Source: Yponomeuta sedellus
Lineage: Eukaryota > Arthropoda > Insecta > Lepidoptera > Yponomeutidae
DNA: 64,000 bases
Direction: 5' to 3'
Assembly (NCBI GenBank): GCA_934045075.1
Contig: OW203724.1
Coordinates: 9,101,473-9,165,472 of the forward strand
Part shown: positions 20,902 through 31,055 of the stretch, one piece after another
Position numbering within the stretch: the stretch's first letter is position 1
How the letters are laid out: every line of letters begins with the position of its first letter
Position numbers and translations under genes: made by a program
The notes under the pieces: generated by a model
Seen by the model: the letters and a program-made list of their open reading frames with translations, nothing else
The model's database searches: none
What the model was told of the DNA's origin: nothing

Positions 20902-22121
20902 GCTCTATGCTCTACCTAAATAAACAGACAATCATCAATAAATCATCCTTTTCGTTCTTATAAAAGTTGATTATTTTTACTCTAGTTGAAAGTCGAATGA
21001 AAATTGCCATGAAAACATAGAAAAATCACTTGACGAGTGCCGGGGTTGTATAAAGTATACGTCGCTGGGCGTTGGACGTTTAATTATTATTCACCCCGCG
21101 ATTGCGTGAAAACCATCGTTTCGGAGTGGAATAAATCAAACTAATACCGCGCTAGTTGAATTCTTGATTGCTCATAAATAAACAACAAACTAATAAACAA
21201 TAACCCGATCCCTTTTCCAGCTCTGGCTTTTTCGAAACAGAACATACAATTCGAATGCCTTCGGACAACTCCGTGAAAACAAAAACGTCGCCGTACGATG
21301 GAATTTCATGTATTGATTCATTTGATTTTAACAGGGTTTGTGTTGCCATAAATTATATTGAGATTACTACCACTCGGCGTAACTTAGTTCTCGGTAGAGT
21401 TATCTTATTTTAATTTAACAATTACGATTTTTTTAGGCCCTGTGTCTTTTAAAACTCAGTGCTTACAAATTAAAAGTATGTATTATGTATACGTTGCAAC
21501 AGTAGATGTACGTGGTAAAATAAGTAGATGCATACTGGACACTACACATGTAAGATACAATAAGGTTAGCCAAATCATTCACTATTGCACAACTTTAATA
21601 ATTCAGCAACACGAAAAAGTCATAGGAAAATGCGTATTTTTTACGTTTACAATCATGAATTATGGACACATAAAACTAGTGACACAATTCAGCTTTTAGC
21701 GATATAAATAATGGTCAAGATCCTTTCGTTCAAATTCCATTGAAATTTAATTTTATGTAGTTGTTAGTTCAGTAAAACCGTTAAAATCCTACGGAACCCC
21801 ACACGGGGCGTGGACCGACCCGCACTCGGCTGGTTTTTTCCCCATGTAATTAGATTTTCATATCAAACGTCGGTCCCCGACGACAATGAGAAAGCGTTGG
21901 CTCTTAAGCCATTGTTTTCTAGAATTTCCCCCATTTACTAATAATTATTTCCATTGTCTTATCTGCCCCATCCATGATAGAGGGACAATTAAGTGCAGAC
22001 ACACATCAGCATTGTGGCTTAGATTCCTAGATAGATAACAATACCTATAGGTTCCTGCATTCAGCGTCTCTCGCTGAGTCTAGCGTAATAGTCACCGTTC
22101 TCTTTCAGAACGGGAAACTAA
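20902..22121. other. No gene; short insect repeat fragment inside
   Basis: An 85-codon frame at 21442 has no motif. The stretch 21780-21840 ('cctacggaaccccacacggg', 'cccgcactcggctggttttt') is a remnant of a common insect repeat of the 'acggaaccct...gcacttggcc' type. Confidence 0.4.
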
Positions 22122-22256
22122 CCCCCAGTTTCTCGCACAGTAACTATCTTTTAATCTATTATTAACAGCTGTCAAATGTTTTTTCGTATGCACTTTGGCC
22201 AAATGACAGATGTTAACAGTAGATTAACGATTTGTTAGTGTACCAGAAACCGGGGG
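22122..22256. mobile_element. 'GTTTCT' MITE, copy 1
   Basis: Starts CCCCCAGTTTCTCGCACAGT and ends, inverted, with CCCCCGGTTTCTGGTACACT. The arms continue through 'ttaatct...ttaacagctgtca' to ~50 bp. The centre holds 'tgcactttggccaa'. Same structure at 38288-38422, with fragments at 13361 and 56225. Confidence 0.75.
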
Positions 22257-22308
22257 TCAAGCTCTTCTTGTTTTTTGTTTAATCAGAACATAATCCTGAC
22301 TGACAGGA

Positions 22309-22590
22309 ATGTTGCGTTGGTTTGGACATGTGGAGAGGATGAAGAAAGAAAGATTGACGAAACAAATATATATTGCGAATGTGAGTGGAAGGGCTGGTAA
22401 GGGACGTCCCAGACGGACTTACATCGACCAAATAGGGGATGTATTAGCAAAGGGAAAGATAAAAAGTACCCCGAACAGGCGTGCGTGCATGCATCGACTT
22501 ATGAACGTTGATGAAGCGAAGGTGATCTGTCAGGATCGTGGCAAGTGGCAGTCCCTGGTCTCTGCCTACCCCTCTGGGATACAGGCGTGA
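22309..22590 (+). pseudogene. LINE-F polyprotein C-terminal fragment
   Basis: A 93-codon open frame starting '[20 protein letters not shown]' and containing '[18 protein letters not shown]' and '[20 protein letters not shown]'. The 'RWFGHVERM...GRPR..W/Y' pattern is the C-terminal tail that follows the reverse transcriptase in many insect non-LTR retrotransposons. Everything upstream (endonuclease, RT) is missing, so this is a 5'-truncated insertion. The stop is followed by a short (TATG)n tail. Relatives at 6856, 12070, 24811, 45955 and, reversed, 48186 are more damaged; this copy still reads open to its stop. Clade (RTE/CR1-like) not determined. Confidence 0.75.
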
Positions 22591-22627
22591 GGTTATGTAT
22601 GTATGTATGAATGTATGTATGTATGTA
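22591..22627 (+). repeat. (TATG)n tail of the LINE-F insertion
   Basis: 'ggttatgtatgtatgtatga' and following units directly after the stop codon. Tail motifs differ among copies (see 48186). Confidence 0.8.
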
Positions 22628-22779
22628 ATCCTGACTTTAGTCGCGCCTGATGGTAAAGCCGAGTATTCACGATGTTAGTACATTCGGACCGTGCGACCTA
22701 TTTTAGTACACCCGATGGATGAAAGAAAGGAGATCTATTTTTGTACAATTTCTTTTAATAATGTCACATTTTTATCGCT

Positions 22780-23103
22780 ATCAAGCCTTTTATGTATCCA
22801 CTGCTGGGGCACAGGTCTCAAAAAGGTTAAGGCCACATCCTACCACGGGGGCCAACTCGTGGCGGCCTTACTGTCAGAAGTTATCGAGCCGCCCATAAGG
22901 CCTCTGACGTGGCTTTACGACTGCCGTTACATGACAGCCGGCACCAACGGTTTAACGTGCCTTTTCAAAGCACGAAAGAGCTTGGCAAAATGCCACTTGC
23001 GGTAGTCACGGGACGGTCACCCATCCTGCATCTGACTGCACCGGTCGTTGCTTAACTTTAGTGATTGATTCCAATCACTCGGTTTGACTAGGCCGCGAGC
23101 GCT
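22780..23103 (-). mobile_element. 5S-SINE, reverse, internal deletion
   Basis: From 'tatccactgctggggcacag' through 'gccgcccataaggcctctga' and 'gtcacgggacggtcacccat' to 'cactcggtttgactaggccg'. About 20 bp around the 'tcctgcatcgcaggaagg' block are lost. The 5S-like part is well kept. Confidence 0.82.
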
Positions 23104-23128
23104 ACACATTTTTTTCACACGGGCATTG

Positions 23129-23545
23129 TAGGGTTCCATAAAAGATGATACGAATCAAGAAAAAAGTTTTTGATGTATTTAATTTTACCTAAAATAAAAC
23201 AGTGCGCAAAACCCTAGGTGCAGTTGGCCGACTTTTTTTTCAGTCCTTTTATGTTTGCCATTGCTTGTGCTTTACAGACAGATTCTTGCAGAAGTTATGA
23301 TTATATGTCAACAGAAATACAGATTTCGGTTTCCTTGTGAGTCAAAAATATGCGCCGTAAAAGGTTTTTGATTGCGAAGAAATTTTTTTACATCTCTATT
23401 TATTTCAAATATTTTCAACTTCGTTCCAAAGAAGAAAAAAGTGTCCTGTCAGACAGATGGACACACGGATGGACGTATGGACGGGCGAATTGATGGACAG
23501 ATTTATCAAGGGACGGACCGACAGACAGACAAATAATAAAATGAT
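23129..23545. repeat. 'AGGGTTCC' insect repeat with PAC-rich tract
   Basis: 'tagggttccata' near the left, 'gtgcagttggccgacttttt' at 23218, then a degenerate 'gacagatggacacacggatg' run (23452-23533). This arrangement is that of a common lepidopteran repeat. Boundaries are approximate and the class is unknown. Confidence 0.4.
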
Positions 23546-23598
23546 AATAATAACTTTAACAGAACACTGACGACGAACTGGACAAGTAATTATCTATA

Positions 23599-24092
23599 TT
23601 CTTTTTAATGCACTAACCCGTGCTGAGGACAATTTTAAAAACCTATTAAGAGGCTAAAAATTCCACCCATGCCAGGATTCGAACCCGCGACCTCTGGCTA
23701 CCCGTGCCAGCGCTCTTTCCGACTGAGCTAATGGGTGACTTACCGGCATCAGTGAAATTTCGAACCTCTTTACAACATTCTCTGTATTACGTACAGGCAG
23801 CGACATCTGATTAAAGTAATTTGCATCACTTGCAGCCCCGAGTACCTACTTTGCAGTTAGTTTTATACATCGGAATGATATCGCTGTACCCACATCATTA
23901 TAATTATTCTTTTTAATGCACTAACCCGTGCTAAGGACAATTTTAAAAACCTATTTAGAGGCTAAAAATTCCACCCATGCCGGGATTCGAACCCGCGACC
24001 TCTGGCTATCCGTGCCAGCGCTCTTTCCAACTTTCGCGGGTTCGAATCCCGGCATGGGTGGAATTTTTAGCCTCTAAATAGGTTTTTAAAAA
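23599..24092 (-). mobile_element. T-SINE head-to-tail dimer, fold-back end, one target duplication
   Basis: Two reverse copies follow each other with a 308-bp period ('attctttttaatgcactaac' at 23598 and 23906). The second is cut in the tRNA-like part and continues as an inverted piece ('ttcgcgggttcgaatcccgg') to 'aaataggtttttaaa'. Diverged duplications AGTAATTATCTATA (23585-23598) and AGTGATTATCTGTA (24093-24106) bracket the whole, so the dimer appears to have inserted at once. Confidence 0.8.
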
Positions 24093-24377
24093 AGTGATTA
24101 TCTGTACAGCCCAAAAATATATCATTTAAGGCTAATGTTTCAATAGTCAGATAACTTTTATCTGAGGAATAAAAATGGCGGTTTGACATAATTTTCATAC
24201 ATAAGCTGTCAAACCTGAAAAATGAAAAATCAGCCCTTAATGGCCTTATATTTTTCTTTTAAGGTACGGGCCCCTGAATCACATCCAAAAGTAACTTTAT
24301 GTGCATCTAATATTATAAAATCTATGAAAATTTCAACTGTCAGCCTATTGCGGTTTAAGAAAAAAATTCCTACGAGT

Positions 24378-24434
24378 ATGTATGACTATCAGAGATACAG
24401 ATATATTATATCTGTATCTCTGATAGTCATACAT
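24378..24434. repeat. Perfect 28-bp palindrome with one-base centre
   Basis: Arms start 'atgtatgactatcagagata' and run to 'cagatata', then T, then the exact reverse complement. A fragment of the arm ('atgtatgact') repeats at 24444. Confidence 0.92.
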
Positions 24435-24670
24435 ATATTAAATATGTATGACTCGTCATAGATATATTAAAACGGTTTTGATTAGAATTCTTCGTGTACG
24501 AAACCCTAAAAATGGAATTGTGGAGGCAGCCTTACTACTCGTAGTTGCAGCGCAATGTGGAGCCGAGCAAGCGTCGCACCGTCTAGGCAAGGTCTATTCC
24601 TTGGACGCTTACGAACTTAGTACCGTCACAATTCCGGTAGGTACAGGCTCTTATAGAGTACCTACTTTGT

Positions 24671-24783
24671 AGACTTTTAGTCCGGGTGTTGGTCGGACTT
24701 TTCCGATATAACAACACCCGTAAGTAAATCCGGACTAAAAGTCTACAATGTGTTGTGCTTACGAAAGTTTTAGTTCAAAAACT
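24671..24783 (+). mobile_element. Fold-back retroposon, short form
   Basis: Bounded by a 13-bp duplication GTACCTACTTTGT (24658-24670 and 24784-24796). The first 17 bp (TAGACTTTTAGTCCGG region) are inverted at 24731-24747. The 3' end is 'gtgttgtgcttacgaaagtt' plus 'ttagttcaaaaa'. This copy has lost most of its left arm compared with 53674-53924. Confidence 0.75.
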
Positions 24784-24810
24784 GTACCTACTTTGTTTTG
24801 TACTAGATAA

Positions 24811-24965
24811 TAGCAAAGGGTAGAATGAAAAGTACCCAAACCAGGGCGCGTGCAACAACTCATAAACGCTGATAAAGCGAATGTGATTTGTTAAGAACGT
24901 CGTAAGTGGCAGTCCTTACTCTCTGCCTACTCCTTTAGGATACTCGCTTGAGGTTATGTTATGTT
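24811..24965 (+). repeat. LINE-F 3' end fragment, strongly diverged
   Basis: 'caaagggtagaatgaaaagt', 'caactcataaacgctgataa' and 'gtaagtggcagtccttactc' follow the 22440-22590 order with many substitutions. Confidence 0.6.
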
Positions 24966-25133
24966 GATGGTACTACATTAACCTGACATTGGCGAAAAGT
25001 GTAAGTGCATTAGATATACTTTTACGGAACGCAATCAATAATGACTATTTTTAAACGTGTATTTTGGTACGACACAGTTACACTTAATCTACCGTCTACT
25101 GTACGAACAACAAGCTTATATAAGCATAATTTT

Positions 25134-25340
25134 ATTACACTATTTTTATTTTTAATGCACTAACCCGTGCTAAGGAACAAATTTAAAAACCTATTTAGAG
25201 GCTAAAAATTTCACCCATGCCGGGATTCGAACCCGCAACCTCTGGCTATCCGTACCAGACGGATACGGTACGGATAGCCAGAGGTTGCGGGTTCGAATCC
25301 CGGCATGGGTGAAATTTTTAGCCTCTAAATAGGTTTTTAA
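25134..25340. mobile_element. T-SINE fold-back copy
   Basis: Reverse tail and tRNA-like part up to 'ccgtaccagacggatacg', then the inverse of the same segment ('ggtacggatagccagaggtt') to 'cctctaaataggtttttaa'. An 11-bp duplication AGCATAATTTT lies at 25123-25133 and 25341-25351. The two arms (~100 bp each) would give a long RNA hairpin. Confidence 0.88.
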
Positions 25341-25387
25341 AGCATAATTTTGTTTTAAATAAAAGTTAAAATAAATATTTTTTAATT

Positions 25388-25607
25388 AAAACTGTTTTTA
25401 TACGGATTTATGCTCGTTAATTATATTTTTACAATTTTCCCACACTTTTTCACGTGCCGTGGTCTCGGATGAAAAAGTGCCGAAAAGTCGGAAAATTTTA
25501 AAAAATTTAATAAACGAGCATAAATTCGTATGAAAACAGTTTTAACAAAAAAATTACTGTTTTTATACGGATTTATGCTCGTTTATTATATTTTTACAAT
25601 TTTCCGA
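25388..25607. mobile_element. Inverted-plus-direct repeat, 'CGAGCATAAATCCGTA' family
   Basis: The unit 'tatacggatttatgctcgtt' to 'acaattttcc' occurs forward at 25388-25440, inverted at 25489-25544 and forward again at 25556-25607. The loop contains 'ccgtggtctcggatgaaaaa'. The third copy abuts the LINE fragment that follows. See also 3784-3908. Confidence 0.65.
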
Positions 25608-25611
25608 CGTT

Positions 25612-25975
25612 TCGTAGAGACTCGTTAAGAGAATTCTTTAATGAAACAAACATCCTGACAGTTGCCAGCCAGTATATCTATGAAAATATTATGTATGTCA
25701 GAAAAAATATTAGCAACTTTAAAACTGCAGGTAGCCAACATAATGTAAATACCAGAAATAAACATAAACTTTTGATCCCAAGATTTAGGCTGGCAAAAGT
25801 TAATACATCCTTCATGGGGCATTGTATAAGCTTCTACAATAAAATCCCTGAAGATATATTAAGTTTGACTGAAGCGCGGTTCAAAAAATGTGTAAAGTCC
25901 ACTTTGTGCCAAAAGAGCTACTATAATATTAAGGATTATTTAGATGACAATGATGTCTGGAATTCAAGCATGTGA
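25612..25975 (+). pseudogene. LINE reverse-transcriptase C-terminal fragment
   Basis: An open frame runs from about 25612 (before the ATG at 25691) to the stop at 25975. Recognisable pattern: 'NVNTRNKHKLLIPRFRLAK', then 'SFMGHCISFYNKIPEDI', 'FKKCVKSTLCQKSYYNIKDY'. The order 'TRNK..L..PR.RL.K...SF.G....FYNKIP' is the end of the RT polyprotein in Jockey/CR1-like elements. The catalytic RT palm and the endonuclease are absent, so it is a 5'-truncated copy. The 3' UTR (25976-26170) ends in a short (CATTT)n tail, as expected for TPRT. No frameshift in the piece kept, suggesting moderate age. Confidence 0.8.
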
Positions 25976-26170
25976 AATTCACGAGTTTTGTAGAATCTGT
26001 GTAAATTCTGTTAATTAAGGAATTTGAAAAGACTAAGTTTGGAGTTTTTTGTCCATTTTTTCTCCAAAATGATCCAGGTTTTGAAATGGACACCTAGTTT
26101 CACTCGTAACGTTCATTAAGCCGCAGTATCTGCGCTACTTTGAATAAACCTTTTCATTTCATTTCATTTC
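25976..26170 (+). repeat. 3' UTR and (ATTTC)n tail of the LINE
   Basis: Ends 'aataaaccttttcatttcat' with the pentamer repeated about four times. Confidence 0.65.
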
Positions 26171-26189
26171 GGCACGAGACGCAGACGAG

Positions 26190-26780
26190 ATGTGGCCCTT
26201 TTGTATACCCACGTATACAAACATTTGTTAGCACGTCATTTGTACAATTGATTTCTAATTGTCTTATATAATGTTTCATTTTTTGTGCATTTTTAAGGAT
26301 CGTGTGTGTATTTGAGGTGTCGATCTATTATTACTAGACATATTACTAGATCGACAAAGAGGCCTAGAATAGAAAGAAGTGGCATGCCTCTGGAAGTCTT
26401 TGTTTATCAGTGAATTGATTAAAGGCGTTAATCTACTTGGTAGATACTTATATAATTTATCGCACATGAAACGTTGAACAGGACATTACATAACAAATAA
26501 CATGTACATAGGCGAAATATCTCTTTAAGAGATTTAAAAAGATTTTTGTTTAAAAACGATTTAGGTATTTAAATTTTTTATTTAAATAAATACAAAAAAT
26601 ATATAAACTGCATAACAGTTTGGTAGATGCTGTTGGTTTTATGTTACTCTTAAATATTAGGTATAAAGGTATTTGAAACTTCCTACGCGCTACCCTCGGA
26701 TCTGTCTTGTCATACGCCTGAGACTTCGGTTCGATTACAGTGCCACAAACAAGAAGGCAGGTTTCTTTTAAACTTTACAG
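26190..26780 (+). repeat. ~0.6-kb repeat, copy 1
   Basis: Nearly identical in order and sequence to 27844-28444, from 'tgtggcccttttgtataccc' to 'ggtttcttttaaactttaca'. Includes a short palindrome 'tttgtatacccacgtatac', a 'tattactagacatattacta' block and 'cttcggttcgattacagtgc', which looks like a tRNA B box. Relative to copy 2 it lacks ~31 bp near 26363 and retains ~30 bp near 26590. Not coding; class unknown. Confidence 0.8.
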
Positions 26781-27489
26781 TACTGCCCGAGTATAAATTT
26801 TGGATGAATGCGGAACTCACCGTCAAGCGACGTGGAGTCATGCAGCTTGCATTATTAATCCCGCTTCCTGCTCCCGCGCCGCTCCGGTGTTCTTCAACTA
26901 ATTATTTCGCAATTCCCTTTGACGTGTAAAATTGGGTATTACTAAAATGTTACTGACGGCTGCACCGGGATGCGAATTTTTGAAATACTTGTAATTAAGT
27001 GGAACATTTCACCCAACTGCGTTAAGAAAAGGTTTTGATATGACAAAAAAATGTCGCTAAATTAAACATGCAGTCGATTGGCACCTATTTTGTTTGAATA
27101 TTCTATTAATAACCCATTTATTGAGCCTTTTATTTCATGCACGGCTTAGACCAGTTAAGAAGATGCTATAAACTATACAGTCCACTTAATAACACCTCTC
27201 GACGGCCTAGCCAAGTTTTTTTTTAATTTTTTTCATTCTACGACATCTCGACCCCGACAATTCAATCCCGGTTACTTAAGCCCCATTCGACAAAACCAAG
27301 AAACTTGTACCAGGAACATTTCCTTTTTATTTAAATAGACAGCGCTGAATTTGGTCTGGAACAGGCTTATATTTTTGTAACGCTCCTGGTTCATAACGTA
27401 TCGCAACAAAATATCGTGTAAACGTAATAACTATCGGGAACACACTGGCTACATGTCATTATTAAACGACCGCGTATATTATATTTTGA
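26781..27489. other. No gene recognised between the two 0.6-kb repeats
   Basis: Unique-looking sequence without frames above 60 codons. Confidence 0.35.
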
Positions 27490-27840
27490 ATGTCATGGTG
27501 TCATCCATCGTCACGGAAGGATACCTCTTTCCTTAATTCTTTACTGCAGTTTCTAAGAAATATACTAATGCTTGCAATAATTTTATTAAGAGTATGTGGA
27601 ATGATAACAGGTTTATGCCTACATCGCTGTTACGGACGGTTACTATTCCATACAGTAGAACGGCAAATTTGTGGAACGCTGTCATCGTCTGTCTTTCCGG
27701 AGACGTATAACCTGGGTGTCTTTAAAAGTAGAGTTACCCGCATTTAACAGGTAAGCACGTTACATCGTACACCCCGTCTTCGCTTACCATCAGTGGGGTC
27801 AAGTGTAACCTGTCCTACTTTAAAAAAGAAAAAGAACACT
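27490..27840 (+). pseudogene. LINE C-terminal fragment, frameshifted
   Basis: Two frames together give the typical end of an insect LINE polyprotein: 'IPYSRTANLWNA' in one frame (about 27646-27680), then 'SSSVFPETYNLGVFKSRVTR' in the other, ending at a stop at 27747. In intact relatives 'SRTA.LWN.LP.SVFP..Y.L..FK..V' is continuous, so a single-base deletion near 27680 is inferred. The 3' flank 'accccgtcttcgcttaccat' / 'cagtggggtcaagtgtaacc' is also usual for this LINE. Upstream similarity is lost. Confidence 0.6.
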
Positions 27841-27843
27841 GAA

Positions 27844-28444
27844 ATGTGGCCCTTTTGTATACCCACGTATACAAACATTTGTTAGCACGTCATTTGTACA
27901 ATTGATTTCTAATTGTCTTATATAATGTTTCATTTTTTGTGCATTTTTAAGGATCGTGTGTGTATTTGAGGTGTCGATCTATTATTACTAGACATATTAC
28001 TAGATCGACAAAGAGAGGCGACTGCTGAATCGACATTTATCTGGCCTAGAATAGAAAGAAGTGGCATGCCTCTGGAAGTCTTTGTTTATCAGTGAATTGA
28101 TTAAAGATGTTAACCTACTCGGTAGATACCTACTTATATAATTTATCGCACATGAAACGTTGAACAGGACATTACATAATAAATAACATGTACATAGGCG
28201 AAATATCTCTTTAAGAGATTTAAAAAGATTTTTGTTTAAAAACGATTTAGGTATTTAAATTTTTTATTTAAATAAATAACAGTTTGGTAGATGCTGTTGG
28301 TTTTATGTTACTGTTATATATTAGGTATAAAGGTATTTGAAACTCCCTACACGCTACCCTCGGATCTGTCTTGTCATACGCCTGAGGCTTCGGTTCGATT
28401 ACAGTGCCACAAACAAGAAGGCAGGTTTCTTTTAAACTTTACAG
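27844..28444 (+). repeat. ~0.6-kb repeat, copy 2
   Basis: Direct repeat of 26190-26780, 1.65 kb downstream. Carries an extra 'gaggcgactgctgaatcgac' segment near 28013 and lacks the 'acaaaaaatatataaactgc' segment of copy 1. Flanks differ, so dispersal rather than plain tandem duplication is possible. Confidence 0.8.
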
Positions 28445-29313
28445 ACACTTACGTCTTGAAGTGACAGGAAGTGCCTTAATTATTTTCAGACTTATAATTT
28501 TTTTATGCGCATACTATAATACCTTACTACCTTTGGGTAAACACTGACCAAATATCTTTGTTCAATGTACAATTTTATCAAAGGAGTTGGAAAAAATTGG
28601 GCTCCTTCATGAAATGTCTTGGCAACACCGATATTTGATCAAATATTTATGACACTAAATCACCATTGAATCAAAATGGCTGCAAACAAGATATCGTGGA
28701 CTATTCCAATGACAAAGGCGCTCCACGTTCCTCCATTTTCTAGAGACTACACAAACAATATTGGACACAGTTATTGGATAAGTGGAATGGGCTTACCTCA
28801 AGGAAATTTTATCAAATATTGAACTGCAAAATTGGACAAAGATATTTGAAGTGTAATACCTATCACCCTTATGACCAATTTTCTGTAAGCTTAATTTCTT
28901 GTTGTAATTTTACATGATATAAATGTGCGCTGATGGATTGGATTGGATATTAAAATAATGATGCTGTAAAATACTTACGCCCCACAAATCCCTACATTCT
29001 ACGGCTATCACCGTTTCGTCTGAACTTCGATCTCGACTTTGACTGACAGAGTCTTTTTAATCTGTGACTGACAGTGACAGGCAGAGGCGTCACTTGTCAA
29101 TGACTGACAAGGCACCGCGGTCATGTTGTCAGCTGTCACGAGCCGGGTTCACATCGAAGGTAGGATACACTAACCCAGAAGAACGTTATTTTAAATACTA
29201 TCTTAACCGGCAAGCGTGCAATCAGCGACTAATAGTAGGTAATAAAAGTTAGATAAATTTAAGAGGTTAGACAGTTATGGTCATGGGAAGTGGCAAACTC
29301 TGGTACCTCCTAT
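28445..29313. other. No gene; weak inverted repeat
   Basis: 'caaatatctttgttcaat' (about 28550) is nearly repeated in inverse at about 28832-28852 ('attggacaaagatatttg'), which may mark a ~300-bp terminal-inverted-repeat element. Nothing else seen. Confidence 0.35.
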
Positions 29314-29392
29314 ATATCACATCCTCAAAATAACCTTGTGTAGCAACGGTAATTCCATAGTCGTAAACTGTATCCTATACTATATACATATA

Positions 29393-29978
29393 CAGGGCGT
29401 CCCAAAGTTATGGGCCATGAAGGGAAAGTACCTTAAATATCGTAAATAGGGTATTTTGCTGAAAGAAGACTTTATGTTATTTTTAAAAGTTAGTAATTCT
29501 GCATTCAAAGATTTTCAAAAAATTTATTGTCTTGTCTGGGAATCAAACCGACTTAAATAAAAAAAAAACACCCCTACTTTTATGATGCCAATCGAAAGAA
29601 TGGCCAAAAACTAATAACTCTTCTATAGTGACATAGTATTTTAAAAGAAAGGAACAGGGTGAAATTAATCATTTTAATCAAATTAAAAACATACATGAAA
29701 CTGCCGCAGTTGACTACGGCAGTTTCATGTATGTTTTACTTACTTAAGAAGAGTTATTAGTTTTTGGCCATTATTTCGATTGGCATCATAAAAGTAGGGG
29801 TGTTTTTTTTTTATTTAAGTCTGTTCGATTCCCACACAAGGCAAGTGATTTTTAGAAAATCTTTGAATGCAGAATTACTAACTTTAAAAAATAACATAAA
29901 GTCTTCTTTCAGAAAAATACCCTATCTACGATATTTAAGGTACCTTCCCTTCATGGCCCATAACTTTAGGACGCCCTG
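29393..29978. mobile_element. Non-autonomous Tc1/mariner-like element with ~230-bp inverted repeats
   Basis: Ends CAGGGCGTCCCAAAGTTATG and inverted CAGGGCGTCCTAAAGTTATG, each flanked by TA (29391-29392, 29979-29980). TA duplication and CAGGG ends fit Tc1/mariner. The arms run to about 29630 and 29750 with ~90% identity. The loop holds a second ~20-bp hairpin ('catgaaactgccg' around 29706-29716). No transposase. Confidence 0.8.
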
Positions 29979-30020
29979 TATACCCTTCCAAGATACAGTT
30001 GGCCTTAGTCGGGTAGGCTG

Positions 30021-30277
30021 TTAGTTAGACCTGAGATTTCCGCACTTAGCCTCATTGTTGGGCCATTTTACGTAGCAAGCGCTGAGGTACGTTAACACTT
30101 CAGACACTAGGGTTTCCTTACGATGTTTTCCATCACCGTCGGCGAGTGGTATTGCTACTATAATTTCACAAATGTACATAGCTTAGAAAACAAAGTCATT
30201 GGTACATGCCGGGGTTTGAACCTACGACCTCCTGATTGAGAGGCCAGCGTTCTACACCGCTCCGCTAACAATGCCCT
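30021..30277 (-). mobile_element. D-SINE, reverse, full length
   Basis: A 13-bp perfect duplication GTCGGGTAGGCTG (30008-30020, 30278-30290). 'gttagacctgagatttccgc' is the 3' end. The core 'gtttccttacgatgttttcc' and the head 'gggtttgaacctacgacctc' / 'tctacaccgctccgctaac' follow. It splits a fold-back element whose sequence resumes with 'aagaccacgagaccacggca'. Confidence 0.9.
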
Positions 30278-30782
30278 GTCGGGTAGGCTGAAGACCACGA
30301 GACCACGGCAACTGTAACGCTGCCGAAACGTTGGGAAATAAGGTAATTACGTTTTACCTACAGTGTATCCGTTCTTAAATGGCAAAACGAGTAAACAAAC
30401 ATGGCTGACCAATAAATTGTGACATTTCATAGTGTTGCTGAAATTACTGAATGAATGACGTATTTCATTATTGAATGAATGGAATGAATGAAGTTTAAGT
30501 CATAAAATAATCTAAATAATTATGTAATATTAGTATCGCAATCCATCTGCTACACTGAAGTCGACCCATATACCTACAAACTGGGACAAAAAAAAATTAA
30601 GAAAATTCCGCTAATAAATGTTGGCGGTAATGCTATCTCCTCAATAAAGAGTTCTTAAGATCTTTATGGGGAAAAGTAGAATCGAAAAACGTGTAGAACA
30701 TTAAACATGTTGGACCATTTAAAATGGGGGTTTGTGCTGCAAAAGATATTATTTTTAGTTTTTTTTTATACTGATTTGTAGA

Positions 30783-31055
30783 TTTTAAAAAACCTATTTA
30801 GAGGCTAAAAATTCCACCCATGCCGGGATTCGAACCCACGACCTCTGGCTATCCGTGCCAGCGCTCTTTCCAACTGAGCTAATGGGCGACTCACCGGCAT
30901 CAGTGAAATTTCGAACCTCTTTACACTATTCTCTGTATTACGTACAGGCAGCGACATCTGGCTGTAGTAAAGTCTGGATGGAATTTTTAGTCTCTAAATA
31001 GGTTTTTTTAAAATTGTCCTTAGCACGGGTTAGTGCATTAAAAAAATAAAAATAG
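30783..31055. mobile_element. T-SINE with inverted body
   Basis: Reverse body from 'ttttaaaaaacctatttaga' to 'gcagcgacatctggctgtag', then forward 3' part ('ggaatttttagtctctaaat' ... 'gcacgggttagtgcatta', A-rich). Diverged flanks TATACTGATTTGTAGAT and TATAGTGACTTGGAGAT look like a decayed target duplication. Typical twin-priming product. Confidence 0.85.
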
